Below are positions 19,890 through 33,352 of a stretch of DNA of 64,000 nt, in pieces; the stretch's first letter is position 1; the number at the start of each line of letters is the position of its first letter. This DNA is from Anticarsia gemmatalis (taxonomy: Eukaryota > Arthropoda > Insecta > Lepidoptera > Erebidae). Made by a program: the position numbers and the translations under genes. The notes beneath the pieces are model-generated. The model searched no databases, was not told where the DNA came from, and saw nothing but the letters and a program-made list of their open reading frames with translations. The stretch spans positions 3,782,001-3,846,000 of the forward strand of contig NC_134753.1 of NCBI RefSeq assembly GCF_050436995.1. Reading direction: 5' to 3'.

Positions 19890-21763
19890 CTGGAACAAAG
19901 AGTGCACTAATAATCTCTGAATACCTGAGGGTGGCGAGATGTGATGGGCTGAGAATGTGGGAGGAAAATGAAACCAACAAATTATGACAGAAATGGTAGT
20001 AGCTGTCAAAGAATTCTAGACAGTTAGATTCTGCTTGTACAGTCTCGTACCTACAAGTTGTACCCAAACGTCAAAACACTCTGGCGAAAACGGAAGATTG
20101 CTTTTATTACTGTGTAATATTATTATGGTGAAGTTTTGAAGAATTTATGTGCAGTTTCCTTAAAAGTATAACTAAGATAGTTTGAAAAATATGTTATGAT
20201 TTGAGATAAGCAGACATTATACTCGTAAGTGCGCAAATAAGTCTCATAATGTTTTAGATGTAATATTCTAAATGACTAAAAATATGTTATTGTAGCTATT
20301 ATGAAACCAAATCAAAACCGAAATTTCACTTATCTCAACCTTTCGAAATAGTTATACCATTCATTCAGATGCGCAGTTCTATTAATTTTACATTGATAAG
20401 CTTAGCGAAATTTGCTTCGCTTGCAATAGAGGGCTGGCTTAAGGGCTGTATGTAAAATAGAACACAGTAGGGGCTCAACTTAAAACGGTAATTGCGTCAA
20501 TTTTCTTGAAGAGGTGTGGAATTGCCTGGTACAGTTTCATTCTTTAAACAGATGCGAAGGTTGATTTCATTTTAGTTAGTTTGTCACAGAGACGTGTTAT
20601 GATAGAGTCAAGCCTTTATTTATTTAGTTTTGGTTTATGGTATTATATAATAATTATTATACCGTCGCTTATTGTGCTTGCAAGATACAATCTGGCCGAA
20701 TTGTCAAGCACACCAGCTAATAATCTTCATATCTCATAATATGATCTGAATGATTTCTAACGTGGTTTAATTAAATTTACTCTTCATAGCAGTTACTTTA
20801 TACTTAGATACGTAACGTTTAATGGAATATTACATATCACCAGTTAATTAGACACTTTGAATGGATAAATCAAAATATAATATTTTCGAATTTTATTTAA
20901 TTTGTTCAAGGATATAATGTTTTAGAGTTCATAAAAAATGCCTATCATAATTCATGATCGTTTGGAAATTTACGATAACTCGGATCTGTTGTAGTAGCAA
21001 ATCTTTTGAATTCCTCTCTTAAAAAGAAGACCATAAGTAGCCAAACAATGTTTTTCGTATTTTTTTCACTGACCTTGCCAAGTCACTATTTCTAAATGTC
21101 TACTGCTCGCAAAATAAACAAAGTCAAGTTAGTTCAGCCCTGTATTCTCTCTATCTACCCTTTTGCAAAAAATATTGCAAATAGTTATAACACATAAATC
21201 CTCAACCAGGCCAAAGTAAAACAAAGAAGAAAAACGCAAGAGAACATTACTATCTCGAAATATTACTCCTAAGGTCGGTGATGTAACACTATTCCAGATA
21301 TTGTAGATTTTTCCACACCTTTGAAACATCCCTGTAGTATAATAAAAAGTCAGGTATCGTAGCCTAAAATTAGAATTTCTAAAACGTTACCATGATGTTA
21401 CACGCATTTTCTAAAAGATATAAAGTGTCTAGTCGAAACGCCTTTTACGATAAAATTTGTCTTTGCAAGTATATATGTTGGTTAATACCTTTGGTTGTTT
21501 CAAATACATAACAATTGAATTACAAAAGAGGTGTAAATAAATAATTGGTTTGATTTTTAGTTTTATAGTCATGAAAAACGGTGGTCGTAGCTGCTTCTTA
21601 CAAGAACATTTTTTTCTTTAAAACGATTTTTTTTCTTATCCACTAGCAAGTTACATCGATTATCTTTGCATATAAGTTAAGTTTTCAATTTAATAAAGTA
21701 CTAAGCATATTGCTTCTTCTTCAAATCACACTCAAAACTTCAACCCATTACACAGCAAAAATG

Positions 21764-21996
21764 TATACTAAGTTTGTTTGTTTGTTTGTTTGTTTGAACG
21801 CGCTAATCTCAGGAAATACTAGTCCGATTTAAAAAATTATTTCAGTGTTAGATAGCCCATTTATCGAGGAAGGCTATAGGCTATATATCATCACGCTACG
21901 ACCAATAGAAGCAGATTACCAGTGAAAAATGTTACAAAAACGGGGAAAATTATTTTTCTCTTATGTGACGCAAGCGAAGTTGCGCGGGTCAGCTAG
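21764..21996 (+). mobile_element. Non-autonomous Helitron, copy 5 (5' end shortened)
   Basis: GTATACTAAGTTTGTTTG begins the copy. The usual TC start and the ATATTATAAAGCTGAAGAG segment are missing, and the TTTG microsatellite is slightly expanded. The rest is family-like to the intact 3' end GCGAAGTTGCGCGGGTCAG followed by CTAG at 21993-21996, then T. Confidence 0.8.
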
Positions 21997-24900
21997 TCTT
22001 CAATAAATTCTGTGCCTCGCTTTTGTAACGTCAGCCGGTGTGAACAATAAAATAAAATTTGTCGTTAATATACTTTTAAAAACATCTGAGTCATTTTTAT
22101 ACGATAATTACACGGTCCATTGCACGTTCATTCAGTGGATCGTTACAATACGACAATCCTGGCAAGCCTGAATGAGACACGTCTACGGTGACGTTTAAAT
22201 GAAGCAGCAAACATTTGCCAATTAAAAATTATTGATACTTTTTTTGTATCCTTTGTATCCATTACAGTGTATCCGCTATTTGTCGTATTGTAAGTTTAGT
22301 ATAGAAAATTTTTATTGATCAAGTTGCTTAAAATTTAACTGATTTTATACAAACATAAAATCGGCATGATTTTATGTATGTATGAAGTGATATCCGAGGG
22401 CGTAGACAGAGATGTATAACATACATCGTTTTGCCGTTTTCATTGTTAGTCCCATGTAATAGGAGGTTCCCAACATTAACTAATCTGAATAGGCATAAAA
22501 AAGGTTTTCTGTTAATTTTCATCAAAGTATGTTTGACACATGTATAATGTTTATTGTATAATATTAAAACCACTACAATACAGTGAATGACTTATCCAAA
22601 GCTAACAAAATACGAGTAAGTTATATTTTCCATCAACTTCGTAACGTAGTCTTATCCTCAAACTTGTAATTATAAAAGATTTTCTTCCTAAAATTACCAA
22701 CGTACAAACTAAACTTCAAAGAGAATTTCGTACGAACTTTCAGTAATCAACACTTATCTTAATAATATCGCTTACAAAACATAATACTGGGAACTCTATT
22801 TATAAAAGACAATGGAATAAAAATGGCCGCGGCCTCTGAAACGTACGATATATTTGTGCCATCAAAGCTTTGTGAAGATGTCATTAAGTAACATAATATT
22901 TCGGGACAGTATAAAGTTAATGTCTGTAAGGGCCGGCACTAAACTCGATCGTGAAAGTAAAATATGAAGCACTGGCTGTAATTATTATGGTGTTTGACTG
23001 GACGTTAGTGTTTATAAGCGTTTTTATTGTTATAGTTGACGGCAGACCTACCAGGGAGGGACCACACATATAAATATGGTACGTAGTTTGTTATTGTAAT
23101 CTAAGTAGAGAGCGTTTGAGCGTTTATTGTAACCACTCTTCTAAATAAATCTAAAAAGTTTTAAGTAATTACTTAACAATTAATATAATATGTAGTTCAG
23201 ATACCAAAGTAACAAAACGTATTTAAGTGTAACTAATTGTCCACATAATATTATAATTCTGCTATTGTAAAAAAATATTTATTTATTAATTGGTTCATAC
23301 TTACCAAGATCAAAACCATGCTGTATTAATTCATCCCTTATCCGTCAAAACTCACGTCAATTTATTCACAAACTATTAGTCCGCACACTATAACGTATTC
23401 TATTCAATAATCATTCCATTATCAAACGTATACTAAACTGAGACCGATATATTGAAACCGAAGACAATTGAATATCTACCGCCTGAACAGGTCATCGTCA
23501 AACCAAATTAAGCACCTGTCTTAATAGGGACGAAGTAATTGGAACCTGGTTACTGAGTACTGAGCTATTCATGGATAGATAAACTATATTGTTAAAGTTT
23601 TATTGAAATCATAAACGGTATCGTTTGATGTTGCGTATTCATTATTTATTTAGGAAAAAAACAAACAGTTACACACTTCAATTGTTTTGAAATAATACAA
23701 ATAGGTGCTTCTTATATGTGAAACTCACAACGTCTTCCACGAAAAAGGGACTTTATTGTAATTGATAAACAAAATAATGCACAGCATAAGTTCTTGCCAT
23801 CTTATTGCTGAATATTAAAACTTACTCGTATTCGCTTAAATTATCGAGATTCATTGTTTCAGTCTTAATTGTTATATCAATATCTAATACACAAACAAGT
23901 AACGTAACCAACGTTACATTTTTTACTATAAAACAGCCTATAAACATGAACCTTTAGCCTTGCCAACGTTTAAATTGTATCAGCTTACAAACTCCGTCCA
24001 CCGTACTGCAGTTGACACGAGCTTCGAAACCTTTGCCTCCACAAAATACACGAGTATGTGCAACATGCCCTTGTCACAAAAAGTTTTGAAGGCAAACAGG
24101 CGTATATGTGCGGTTTGCCGTGCCGTATAAAACGTCATATTTGTAACGTGTCAGACAAATTCTGCTGGAGTTGCGAACAAATATTTATATTTGGTACACC
24201 GATGTTAGAATTTCCTGCTAAATTGGATGTAGAACTTCTGTTTCTAATTTAATACTGGCATAAATAAATATAGCTTAGAGTAGGCAGGCAAAGTATTAAT
24301 AAGGAAAGAAACTCAATATACACTTTAATAGGATGTAATATATTGAAAAAGTAAAAAGATGTTCACCAAATTATTCCATTAAGTATACTGCTGCCGAAAA
24401 CCTATATAATAAAACGCGAATATTACACCTGAGTCCCAAATACGCTAGTATTAACGTGTTTTATGCTAATAAACCGATTCTGATAAGCGAAAAACCGCAA
24501 CGTTGGAAGAGATTAGAAGCACCTATCTCGTCTTTACCGACAATCGCGAAGGACAAACGGCTTGTTCCATTTTCTCAATTGTATCTGAACAAACCGTTAT
24601 AATCTTTAAACGTAAGACGCCTATGAAGTGTACTAAAGCGAAATTTGCCATTTAATTACAGTTGATTACGAAACTGGGACTCAATCAATAAGGCGTTCAA
24701 AGCCCTCCGAAATTTCTTAACAAACTTTTGAATGTCGCCATATTGTTCCAATTTCAGACAATAAGCTTAGTAGGTATTCCTGGTTCGTTGCTTTCAGAAA
24801 GTCACTTGTATAGAGAAGCACGGTGTAGGCTTCAAGATTTTATCGACAATAAGGTTTATGATATGAAGGGATGTGAAGGCTTTTTCCGCTGCTTTATTTT

Positions 24901-26466
24901 CGTTTGGAATTGAGTCGCGTCGGGAAATGGACACTTGAGAATGTAACATTTTATTAATATTATACTAGTTAGATCAAATCGAAAAATAAAACAGTAAGTA
25001 GAGTCGAGGGTTGATATAAATAAACTCGACGATGTTAAATTAAGTTTCTCTGAGAAATATTAAATACCTTAAACGAATAAAATAAAAGGTACTTCTATTT
25101 ATGACTTATTTTTAAAGGTAAACTAAAATAGAAATAGAAATTCGTTCTCCGTTATTATAATGTTGGTAAATATACTTAAATTTTGACTCTGAACAATTGT
25201 ATAAACACCATTTTGGTACACAAAATTCTATTTTGACGTAGCTTAATCTCCCAGACATATAAATTTTAAGCCAAATCCGAACACTGCGCAAACCAAGTTG
25301 CGGTACAGCTAGTGATAAATAAATCAACAATTTTTCAAGGCAAAAAAATACATGATTTATGAAAATAGACTACATTTTTTCCCCAAAGCATCTTTGTAAG
25401 AAAATCTCAATTTGCGTTAAAAGTAAATAGGTAAGGAAAATAGGCAAAAGGCGAGCGAAAATAAAAATACCGAGGCTCCGTAACATGGTATATTGGTTGT
25501 TTTAAATTCTTTCGCAAATGTCTTAAGTTCAAGTCCCCTTAAGGCTTAAAAGTTACATCAGAAGTTATTGTGTTAAGTTTCTGACCGTCATCTATTTAAA
25601 ACGTGGAAAGAATATGAAGAGTTATTTCAGTTTCTTATTTCTTAGCGTTGCAACGTGGGCGTTTAGTTCTACAATGAAATTGTGTACTATTTATGAGATG
25701 GAGAATAAAAGAATTCAACAGAAAGAATGGCCGCCACGTCCTATTACAACAAATGTTAATGGAGTGCTCATACCTCGAACAATTTAAAAAAATGCAAGCT
25801 TGACATCACACGGATGTTTATTCTGCATCTCTCTTCTAATATTTGCAACATGAAGTTGAGGCAAATTAATTAGCAGTTTGTACAATACATAAGCTGGAAA
25901 TAGACAAAAATAAATATTTTAATATCACATCCATATTTCTAGAACCATAACACTTATAAGTACCTATTACCCAACCACGAAAAATGCCCACAAAAACATA
26001 ATTTACCATGCCAGATGTTCCGAAACAATGATATGAAAAAGTTGTGCAATAAAAACAGGACATACATGTCTCCGTCGATTAAACAATAGCCCCATTACAA
26101 CCGTGAGAGGGAAATGAAAGAGATTTGTCGTACTTTGTGTAAACAAGACTGATTGCGTCTGCGGCGATGTATCATACTTGCGGCCCGGCCCCACTTTGTG
26201 GGAGGTTATGTGTTTTCAATTATATGAGATATTATTAGTACTGTTATTTTTCGGTATGTATCGTTACTATAGGAATTTATTCCACGAACAACTAAAATAT
26301 AAAAAAGAATATTTAAAATAGAGAGACGCGTAAGCTACTATTCCAAAGAGGATACGATTTTTTCAACCCTAAATGCGAGTCGTGATGAAATAGTGAAAGA
26401 ATGAACGAAAGTTTGTTCGTGCTTATGTATGGACTGACGGGAAAATTATTATAGCGGACAGGCTAC

Positions 26467-26540
26467 CAGTACCTCGATTCTGTACATTCGATACTAACGT
26501 CACGTTATCGAATACCATACATTGCTATCGAGCTACTCGT
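26467..26540. repeat. MITE family B, short copy
   Basis: CAGTACCTCGATTCTGTAC at 26467 matches the left terminus of the 56441-56629 element base for base. ATCGAGCTACT near 26527-26537 matches its right terminus. Only about 75 bases lie between the ends, so this is an internally deleted copy. Confidence 0.65.
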
Positions 26541-27084
26541 AAGGAAACCGGCAGCAATCCGGCAGAGAATCGCGGCCTATCGAGTATCGAAAACTTGACA
26601 TTTAAAGTGAGAAAAAGTTTCGTTCTGAAAATTTGTTCTTTAAATAAAAATTTATTCGTAATAATTGTGTATAAACTAATTTTAAATATATTATATAGTG
26701 GATAAAAAATAATCATGAAAGGTATTATTCTCATAAATAATAATTATAGTCTACTTTATTCGGTATTAGTAAAAATAAATCAATAACATAAAAATATCAT
26801 AATTAATGTTGTTCAACGAAACATTATCAACACAAAAAAAGAATCAGCGTCTTTTTTTTTCTACGTTGAAGCAGGCAAAGGAGACAATATCTTTTCAGTC
26901 TCGTTGGCCTCGTCTTCCTAAATATATCCAATCAAGATTATTAAAATAATTTATTAAAATTAAAAATGGAAAGAATATTTTATTTCGAAATTCGAATTTC
27001 GAATTGCCCTTAAGTGCGTTCCAGCAAAAAAAAATATTTATTTAATTTTATTTTATTTTCATGTTTGGTGGAAAATGGCGCCAT

Positions 27085-27200
27085 TGAAGAACATAGTTGT
27101 TGCGAAAATCCGCTAGGGGCGCTGATCAATTTTTCATACAAATTTTTTCGATAGCGAGTCGATAGTCGATACTCAATAGTTGTACAGAATCGCGGTACAG
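27085..27200. repeat. MITE family B, partial copy
   Basis: It contains the family core GCTAGGGGCGCTGATCAATT, TTTTCATACAAATTTTTTCG, GAGTCGATAGTCGATACTC and GTACAGAATCGCGGTAC at the right edge. The left half beyond the core is not recognisable. Confidence 0.6.
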
Positions 27201-29987
27201 TACACTGTACAGATAACAACTTTTGGGAAACAAGTAATATCCATAATAGTGAGTAAAACTGCAGGACACAGTTATTTTACGAAAAATTAATCACAGTCAC
27301 CTCAATAACGCAAAATGTATTTGCCAATTGAACATAATATTACTGGCATCGGGACAAAATGAAGCCACAAATACTTTTAAACTTTTCAATTATGGCGGCC
27401 AACGATTCGTATCATTGGACGTTATATTTCAAACAGATTTAAATAATTGTACAGCGAGCCGTCCATTAAAGTTGACGTTTTTAGTTCGAATACAAATATC
27501 GATGATTAAAAGTTTTGATAAAGGATTGAATATTTATTGGTATTTTATTTTTGATATTCGTGCTGGTAATTAAATTTTAGTCAATTTTACGGCAGCGGGT
27601 TATAAATATTTATGAAAGGTTTATTTTTAATCCTTCGTTGTCTGTCTAGTATATAAGGGATAATAAATAAACGAATTCATAGATACAGATACAAAAATGG
27701 TGCTCAATATCAATTACATATAAATTTTTCGTCCCCAATTTTACCCACCCATAAGTGTATACTATCGAACCAGTTTGGCGCTTTAGGCATAAAAATATTC
27801 CTTGTGAGCCTGAATGCCTGTAAATGTGCATTTACATATATGCATTTAAATCGTTAAAATTTGAACAACATTGTCTTGTACTTTTACTACACTCTCATTC
27901 ACAAATAAATTGCTCCAAATAAGATGTTTCCCACTAAACAGAATTCCCTTCGTTGATCAGTTTACGTACGAGTACCGTAATAAATCAGGTGCTTAGTTTA
28001 CCCTACATGTAACCGAGGGCGATATTAATACTCGAAGCGACAAATTGTGTACTATTATTATGTTTTATGCCTCAATACCACTAAATCGAGAACAAATTCA
28101 TCTATTGAGGAGGTTTTGCAAGTGATTTTAAGGCATAAGCTAGATTTTTTGGCGCTACCGTCCATTTTATGTTACGTTTTTTAGTGATTGAAAAGGCTTA
28201 GTTCCGAATAAAAATATGTGAAAATATAGAATTCAATTTATTATATTTAAGTTCTATTTTATCACCAGCTGGTACAGATAAGCCTCCTTTATGGTGTTTA
28301 GTCAAGTACTTAAAAGTGTTTCTTATAGCAAATAAAAAGAAAAACCATTACAAAAGCAACTAGTACTCATCTCAGAAGGAAGATTTGAAGCAAAAATACA
28401 CAATACAAGCTAAACAATATTTCAAAGTTACTGTCTTATTTAGTAGCCAGCAATTCCTTCTCTCATTTCAGTTATGTACCCAAATATACTATTCATGGCC
28501 GTCTCCATTGAAAACGGGACTTTATATTTGAATAAGACCTTTTATGTGGCAATTAAGGTACACGCAGCCCTTTTTCAAAATACAAATACGAGAGAAAAGC
28601 AACATGTTAAATTTTAAACATTATTGTTTTATTATACGAAAATGTTAGAGGCGATCAAAGACCACTAACTGGTCGGTAAAACGATCAGTAGGTTAGGCAA
28701 GTTTAGCGCGGTTATTCAATAGATGGATTGCCGCATAGTTTTATTTGAGCTTCCTGCTTAGAAGAGCATTCAACGTCTGTCCTGGTTATTAGTAATTAAG
28801 ATAACAGTCGATAAGCCTTATTAAAGACCTTCGGGTGGCTTTAAGAGCTTTGACATTTGGCTTAGTTCTGATACCAAAATTTCTGAAAACTTAATCTTTA
28901 AATCAAATTCAAATTGTACTAAGAAATGTCGAACATTTTCTTTTTCTCAAAGGCGATGAATTAATTTCAACAATTTATGTTTGGTTAATCCTTAATTTTT
29001 ATCGAAAACTTTGTGAAACAGCTGCGTATATAAAATAATATATTATGTTCTAGAACTTTCGAGTCCTTGTCGCTAGCTTTGATTCGAAAAATAAGTTAGT
29101 GAAAAAGTTATTTAGTTTTACTTGTTAAGTGAGTTGACGAACCGAAACTAAGAAAGTTATCGTAAAATGTTATCATTTGTTAGTTGTTGAAGTATTTAAA
29201 GTAGTTATAAGTTTGAAGTTGATTAACTTAACAGTAAAATCTGAGAAAGCCTTGTAGGCATAACAAAATTTTCGAATATAAACGTGATTGTACTAGTTAC
29301 TTCAGGTACTATCGTACTAGTTAATCCCTCGACAAGCATGCATTACTTAGTTAATGGCATTTTCAACTTTGAAAAGGTTGCATCATTCTATACATATACA
29401 TAAGACAGGTGCCCTTTTCTAATTGACGCATTAAAGGCATACATGTCCTGCCAGTATTTTTTCAAAACATAGGATATTCACAAAATCCCAATTCAAATAT
29501 TTTATTTTTAATACCTGAGTTGAAACGTCTCAAAATTTGTTCATAGAAAGAACAAATAAAAGTCGTTGAGTTATTACTCTAAGGTTTTTATATTTAGTAA
29601 TCCAGTTTATATTACATTCTGTCAAAACTAAGAACAAGCCGCAGAAAAAAAAGAAAAGATTTTAATAATAAGCTTTATTTCGACGATAATATATCAACGA
29701 ATTATGTTTACGTTGTGTAGAATAAATCGTTGTATTTGATATTCTGTCTCTTTCAAGCGTAGGTCTTGTATAACCCTCTCTCGCTCGCACATAGCGCGTT
29801 TTGTATAAAATGTAATGAGTTTAAACATAGTGCTTGTTTATTATTTTAATGTGAGCGAATGTGTTTCTGACATGTGCCTGAAAGTGACGTTGTGCTGTGG
29901 TTGAGAGGTTGACGATGATAAAAGGCATTAACAACTAAACAAAAAAGCCCGTAAATTTGATATATAAAACGTATTTTTTATATTATA

Positions 29988-30175
29988 CTAGCATTTCACC
30001 CACGGCTTTATCCGCGTGAAATTTCAGTCCCTTCAGGGTGAGTGGGCATTTCCAAAAATCTTCTCAAAGTGCACACTTCCTAAGGGACTTTTATACTAAA
30101 TTTCAATTTCCTACGGTCAGTAGTTTCGGCTGTGCGTTTTCCACCACTCAGTAACGGAAGAATTTTATAATTATA
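29988..30175 (-). mobile_element. Helitron-like element of a different lepidopteran family, partial
   Basis: From the CTAG end at 29988-29991 the sequence runs CATTTCACCCACGGC, TTTATCCGCGTGAAATTTC, AAATTTCAATTTCCTACGG and AGTAGTTTCGGCTGTGCG. These blocks are typical of the abundant lepidopteran repeat with CCCGCGGCTTCGCCCGCGTG at its end. The TC-bearing end is degraded after about 30150. It has no coding capacity. Confidence 0.65.
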
Positions 30176-30547
30176 TTTAATTATGAAACGAGAAATACAT
30201 TTTGTAGTAGCAACACAAAGTCAATGGCAAAGTAATCAATTTAACGATACAATGAACACAATGGAGAAAAAGGAAATTTAAAAACGAAATAAAGGCGAAG
30301 ACAAGGAACACAAATTAAATTTAGAACTACGTTATTGCGCCATATTCTTCATTCTTGAATTCACAGGCATGCCGTCAAATACTGTCTATATTATTGATAC
30401 TGAAGAAAGAATAGAGTAAGACTAATGAATAAATAAAAAAACAAGTCCTAACAAAAGGTCATCACGAACCGCGTAAATGGCTGTGCACATATCGATTTTC
30501 ATTTTTTTTAATTTCGGTGAACTGGGAGGCTATAATTATTGTGTACC

Positions 30548-30765
30548 TCAGTTGACAACTATGATTGTAGAAAATTGCGCTTCTGTATAGTGACAGAAGC
30601 GCAATTTTCTACAGTCAGTAGTGTCGAGTGTCGAGAGTTAGACATTTTAATTGTACTGCCAAAATGCCTCGTTCTTGCGTTACCCGCTAGAGGCGCTAAT
30701 CAGATTTTCGCCAAATTTCTCGATAGTTAGCCGGTAATCGATAATGGTAGAAAATCGAGCTACTG
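30548..30765. repeat. MITE family B copy containing a perfect 21-bp hairpin
   Basis: The right side (TGTACTGCCAAAATGCCTC, GCTAGAGGCGCTAATCAGAT, TTTCTCGATAGTTAGCCGG, ATCGAGCTACTG ending at 30765) aligns with the 56441-56629 element. The left side instead carries a perfect inverted repeat: 21 bases at 30566-30586 (core AAAATTGCGCTTCTG) complement 30593-30613 exactly across a 6-base loop. The terminal match TCAGTTGACAACTATGA on the left is degenerate. Confidence 0.65.
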
Positions 30766-31731
30766 AATAAGCTAATTAAACTCCTAGTCGGTATTTTCTA
30801 ATTTCTTCCTCAAGTGTGACTTTTGTCTACCAATTACAAAGCAAATTCACACACCCCAAACAGAATTCTGTGTCAAAAATTATGCGGAAATACTTGAGAG
30901 GCTCAAAGACGAGCAATTAATTAATTAAGCAATTAATATTATACGCGCATGACGAAACTGCTGCGTTGTGACACAATGTTGTTAATTACAATCAATTACA
31001 AAGTTAGACCGCAGCTTGTAAAGTAACCATCAATTTGCGCTACTCCCTTGTGTTTGATCTTTCAAAGAATGTTCTGGAATATAATTATAATTTCTGGAAG
31101 TTGGAAATGGAGTTGACCTCGCGCATCGATCTTGGGGTTACGTTTTTTATTGGCAAGTTGCAGATGAATAATAATGACAATTTGGTTACATTTTTTTAAA
31201 ACCATTACAATGCCACTGCCGGCCATCGATCTCCTCCCTCATTGGGGAGAGGACATTGGTTAAATAATATTTTTTATATTTTTATCTTAACACATTGCTT
31301 TAGTAGTCTTGTAAAACGAGATGTATGGATGTGAATAAAGCTTAGGAAGTTTCAAACGATCGTGCCGTGGGTCGTTCTCTGGTCTCTAACTACCCTTGTG
31401 TTAAGAAGGCGTGATTTTGTGAATGTGTGTAAAAGCTTAATAAACTTTAACACAATATAAGTCTAGAACAACGTAATTATAATTTGGGCCTAGTTTCATA
31501 TTGGATTACGAAATTTTCCATTAACTAGTAGACATAAGGTTGAAAATCGTGTGTTTACGAGTACCCTTCAGATATTGTTTCAATGTTCTTAATCTAAATA
31601 TTTAGAGCTAACAGCTGTGACGTAACGTGTATCGTTTTGGAAACGTGTCCCGCGTGTGGTTTGTAAACTTTGTTACTGTTGTTATCAAAATATTAAGCCA
31701 ACGTGCCGTATTTGCAATATTATTAAAGACA
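30766..31731. other. AT-rich DNA with a short repeat fragment
   Basis: At about 31208-31262 the segment GCCGGCCATCGATCTCCTCC, then CATTGGGGAGAGGACATTGG, looks like a common lepidopteran interspersed repeat fragment. I cannot name its family. Nothing else is recognised. Confidence 0.35.
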
Positions 31732-31858
31732 ACTTACCCCCCAGTTTCTGAGGTACATTTAGCGGTAGTTTATCTATTCAATAGCCTTAAAACTCATATA
31801 AAAAAACGCTATTGAATAGATAAACTACCGTTAAATTTATTTAGATATCGGTGGTTAC
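31732..31858. repeat. MITE family A, copy 1 (long hairpin)
   Basis: The left arm runs from ACTTACCCCCCAGTTTCTG through GGTACATTTAGCGGTAG to TTTATCTATTCAATAGC. The right arm starts GCTATTGAATAGATAAACTA and mirrors it with a few mismatches towards ATCGGTGG. Arms of roughly 50 bases surround a loop of about 23 AT-rich bases. A second copy lies at 43018-43141. It has no ORF. The transposase superfamily is unknown to me. Confidence 0.8.
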
Positions 31859-32423
31859 TCATCAACATTGCTATTTTTTATATTATTGAGTCTTGTTCTA
31901 ATTCGACATCAAATTTTTGTAATGCTAATGGCGTAAAACTAACACTATAGAGGAAAACTCGAACTTAGTAATAATGTTCAATCTTCTTCTATTACGTTTT
32001 CATTACGTAAGTTTTAATCATTTCAAAATTTGTTTCTTTTCTAACAACGGAAAAGCTAAAGTATTAACATCTAAGAAAACTCAAGTTCATTACTTCGCGG
32101 TACTGTCTAATATTGTTTCTTAATTGGCGTCTCTCGAAACGCACAAAGAACTAAGAAGATTGAAGTATCGTGTGAAATTCTGTGTATTATACGCGAAGAA
32201 TATCTTAGAAAACATTAATTACGATAATAACCTATCATATTCGTGAAGCAGACAAGTTCATTTACGCTTGACGGTACAATTAACGAAGGAAAAATGGAGT
32301 ATCATGTCTTTATTACGAGTAGAGTAATAGAAAATTAACAGACGATGGGTCTATTGTGCCTGCCTCGAGCTGGGAGGGCGTGCAGATGACGCATCACAAC
32401 TTCTCGGCAGAGGGTCACACATT
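31859..32423. other. AT-rich DNA, nothing recognised
   Basis: No repeat or conserved frame was identified, apart from a slightly GC-richer patch at 32350-32440 leading into the small cysteine-rich frame. Confidence 0.4.
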
Positions 32424-32717
32424 GTGCCGACCCTTTGCGGGATTAGACTCTTAAGTAGTGTACATTGTTTATGTATTGTAGGAAAATTGAATATTATATT
32501 AGAGGAAGAATACTGCTCTTGTTTGTTTCCGGGTTTTGAAGACAAATATAGGTGTAATTATTGCGGTTGTTACTTGTGGAAATGTAAGTGTTTGAGTGCA
32601 ACCCCCATGATTAATGTCTCTAAAATAAATTTAGGAGAATCGATGAATAAAAAAAAATGTAGAAAGTTAGCGCAGCGCGATAAAAAATGGTTTTCTAGTA
32701 ATAGTAATAAAAATTAA
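32424..32717 (+). CDS. Unrecognised small cysteine-rich, lysine-rich open frame
   Basis: This is a 97-codon open frame. The first third is probably untranslated, because a good splice acceptor (TTTATGTATTGTAG at 32482) lies inside it. After it comes EEEYCSCLFPGFEDKYRCNY followed by CGCYLWKCKC, a dense cluster of eight cysteines. A very basic tail follows (NKKKCRKLAQRDKKW) and ends at a TAA at 32715. The cysteine spacing could bind zinc, but I do not recognise a family. It could be the last exon of a small gene, a fragment of an unknown transposable element, or chance. It is on the strand opposite to dpr. Confidence 0.25.
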   Translation: MPTLCGIRLLSSVHCLCIVGKLNIILEEEYCSCLFPGFEDKYRCNYCGCYLWKCKCLSATPMINVSKINLGESMNKKKCRKLAQRDKKWFSSNSNKN

Positions 32718-33127
32718 GGTCATAATTTTGATTAACTTTTAATTACATTATTTCAAAGCCTCGTCATTCACATTCCAATTACTTCTTCAATCGAATATAA
32801 TTACCCTGTCAATCGAAAACTCGAACTGACAATTTAACAATTAAATATTCAAAAAACTAGTCGATTTTTATATCAAAAAAGAAAACCTATAGTAAATACT
32901 GCAGTGTAGAATTTTTCAAGCTTAAATATTACAAAAGCCTTTTTCTCTGTTATTTGTAAAGGTTTCACGTGCACTCAAAGCGAAGTCTAAAACAAAGCCG
33001 GCTTTCTGTTTTCGAATCGAACACCTATTTGATTTGAGATCACTGTTTCTGCAGCCAGTTTTTATACGAACCAGACCGGTAGGTCAACAAATAACTGAGT
33101 GTCATGTTTAATTTGAAATGTATAATA
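32718..33127. other. AT-rich DNA, nothing recognised
   Basis: No feature was identified between the small frame and the mariner-derived element. Confidence 0.4.
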
Positions 33128-33350
33128 TTAGGTCGGGAAAAAAATATTTTCGCAAAGTATGTATGAACTTGTAATAGCCAAAGCCAAAAAGGGCTTTAAG
33201 AATAACAAATGAGTACATGTACATTCATTAGGTTTCTTTCAGTGAGCTCGTGAGGTAGGTACCCAAATATCGAGCTTTTTTGTGTAGAGAAAAGATTTTA
33301 TTACAAGTTCATACATACTATAATGCGAAAAGACTATTTCTCCGAGCTAA
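33128..33350. mobile_element. Mariner-derived MITE with TA target duplication
   Basis: Terminal inverted repeats start TTAGGTCGGGAAAAAAATAT on the left and, complemented, TTAGCTCGGAGAAATAGTC on the right. They continue with matching TTTTCGCA, AGTATGTATGAACTTGTAAT segments on both sides. TA dinucleotides at 33126-33127 and 33351-33352 form the target duplication. The 223-base element has no transposase. The TTAGGTCGGG terminus is what I associate with mariner-like elements of moths. It is most likely a deletion derivative mobilised by a full-length relative. Confidence 0.83.
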
Positions 33351-33352
33351 TA

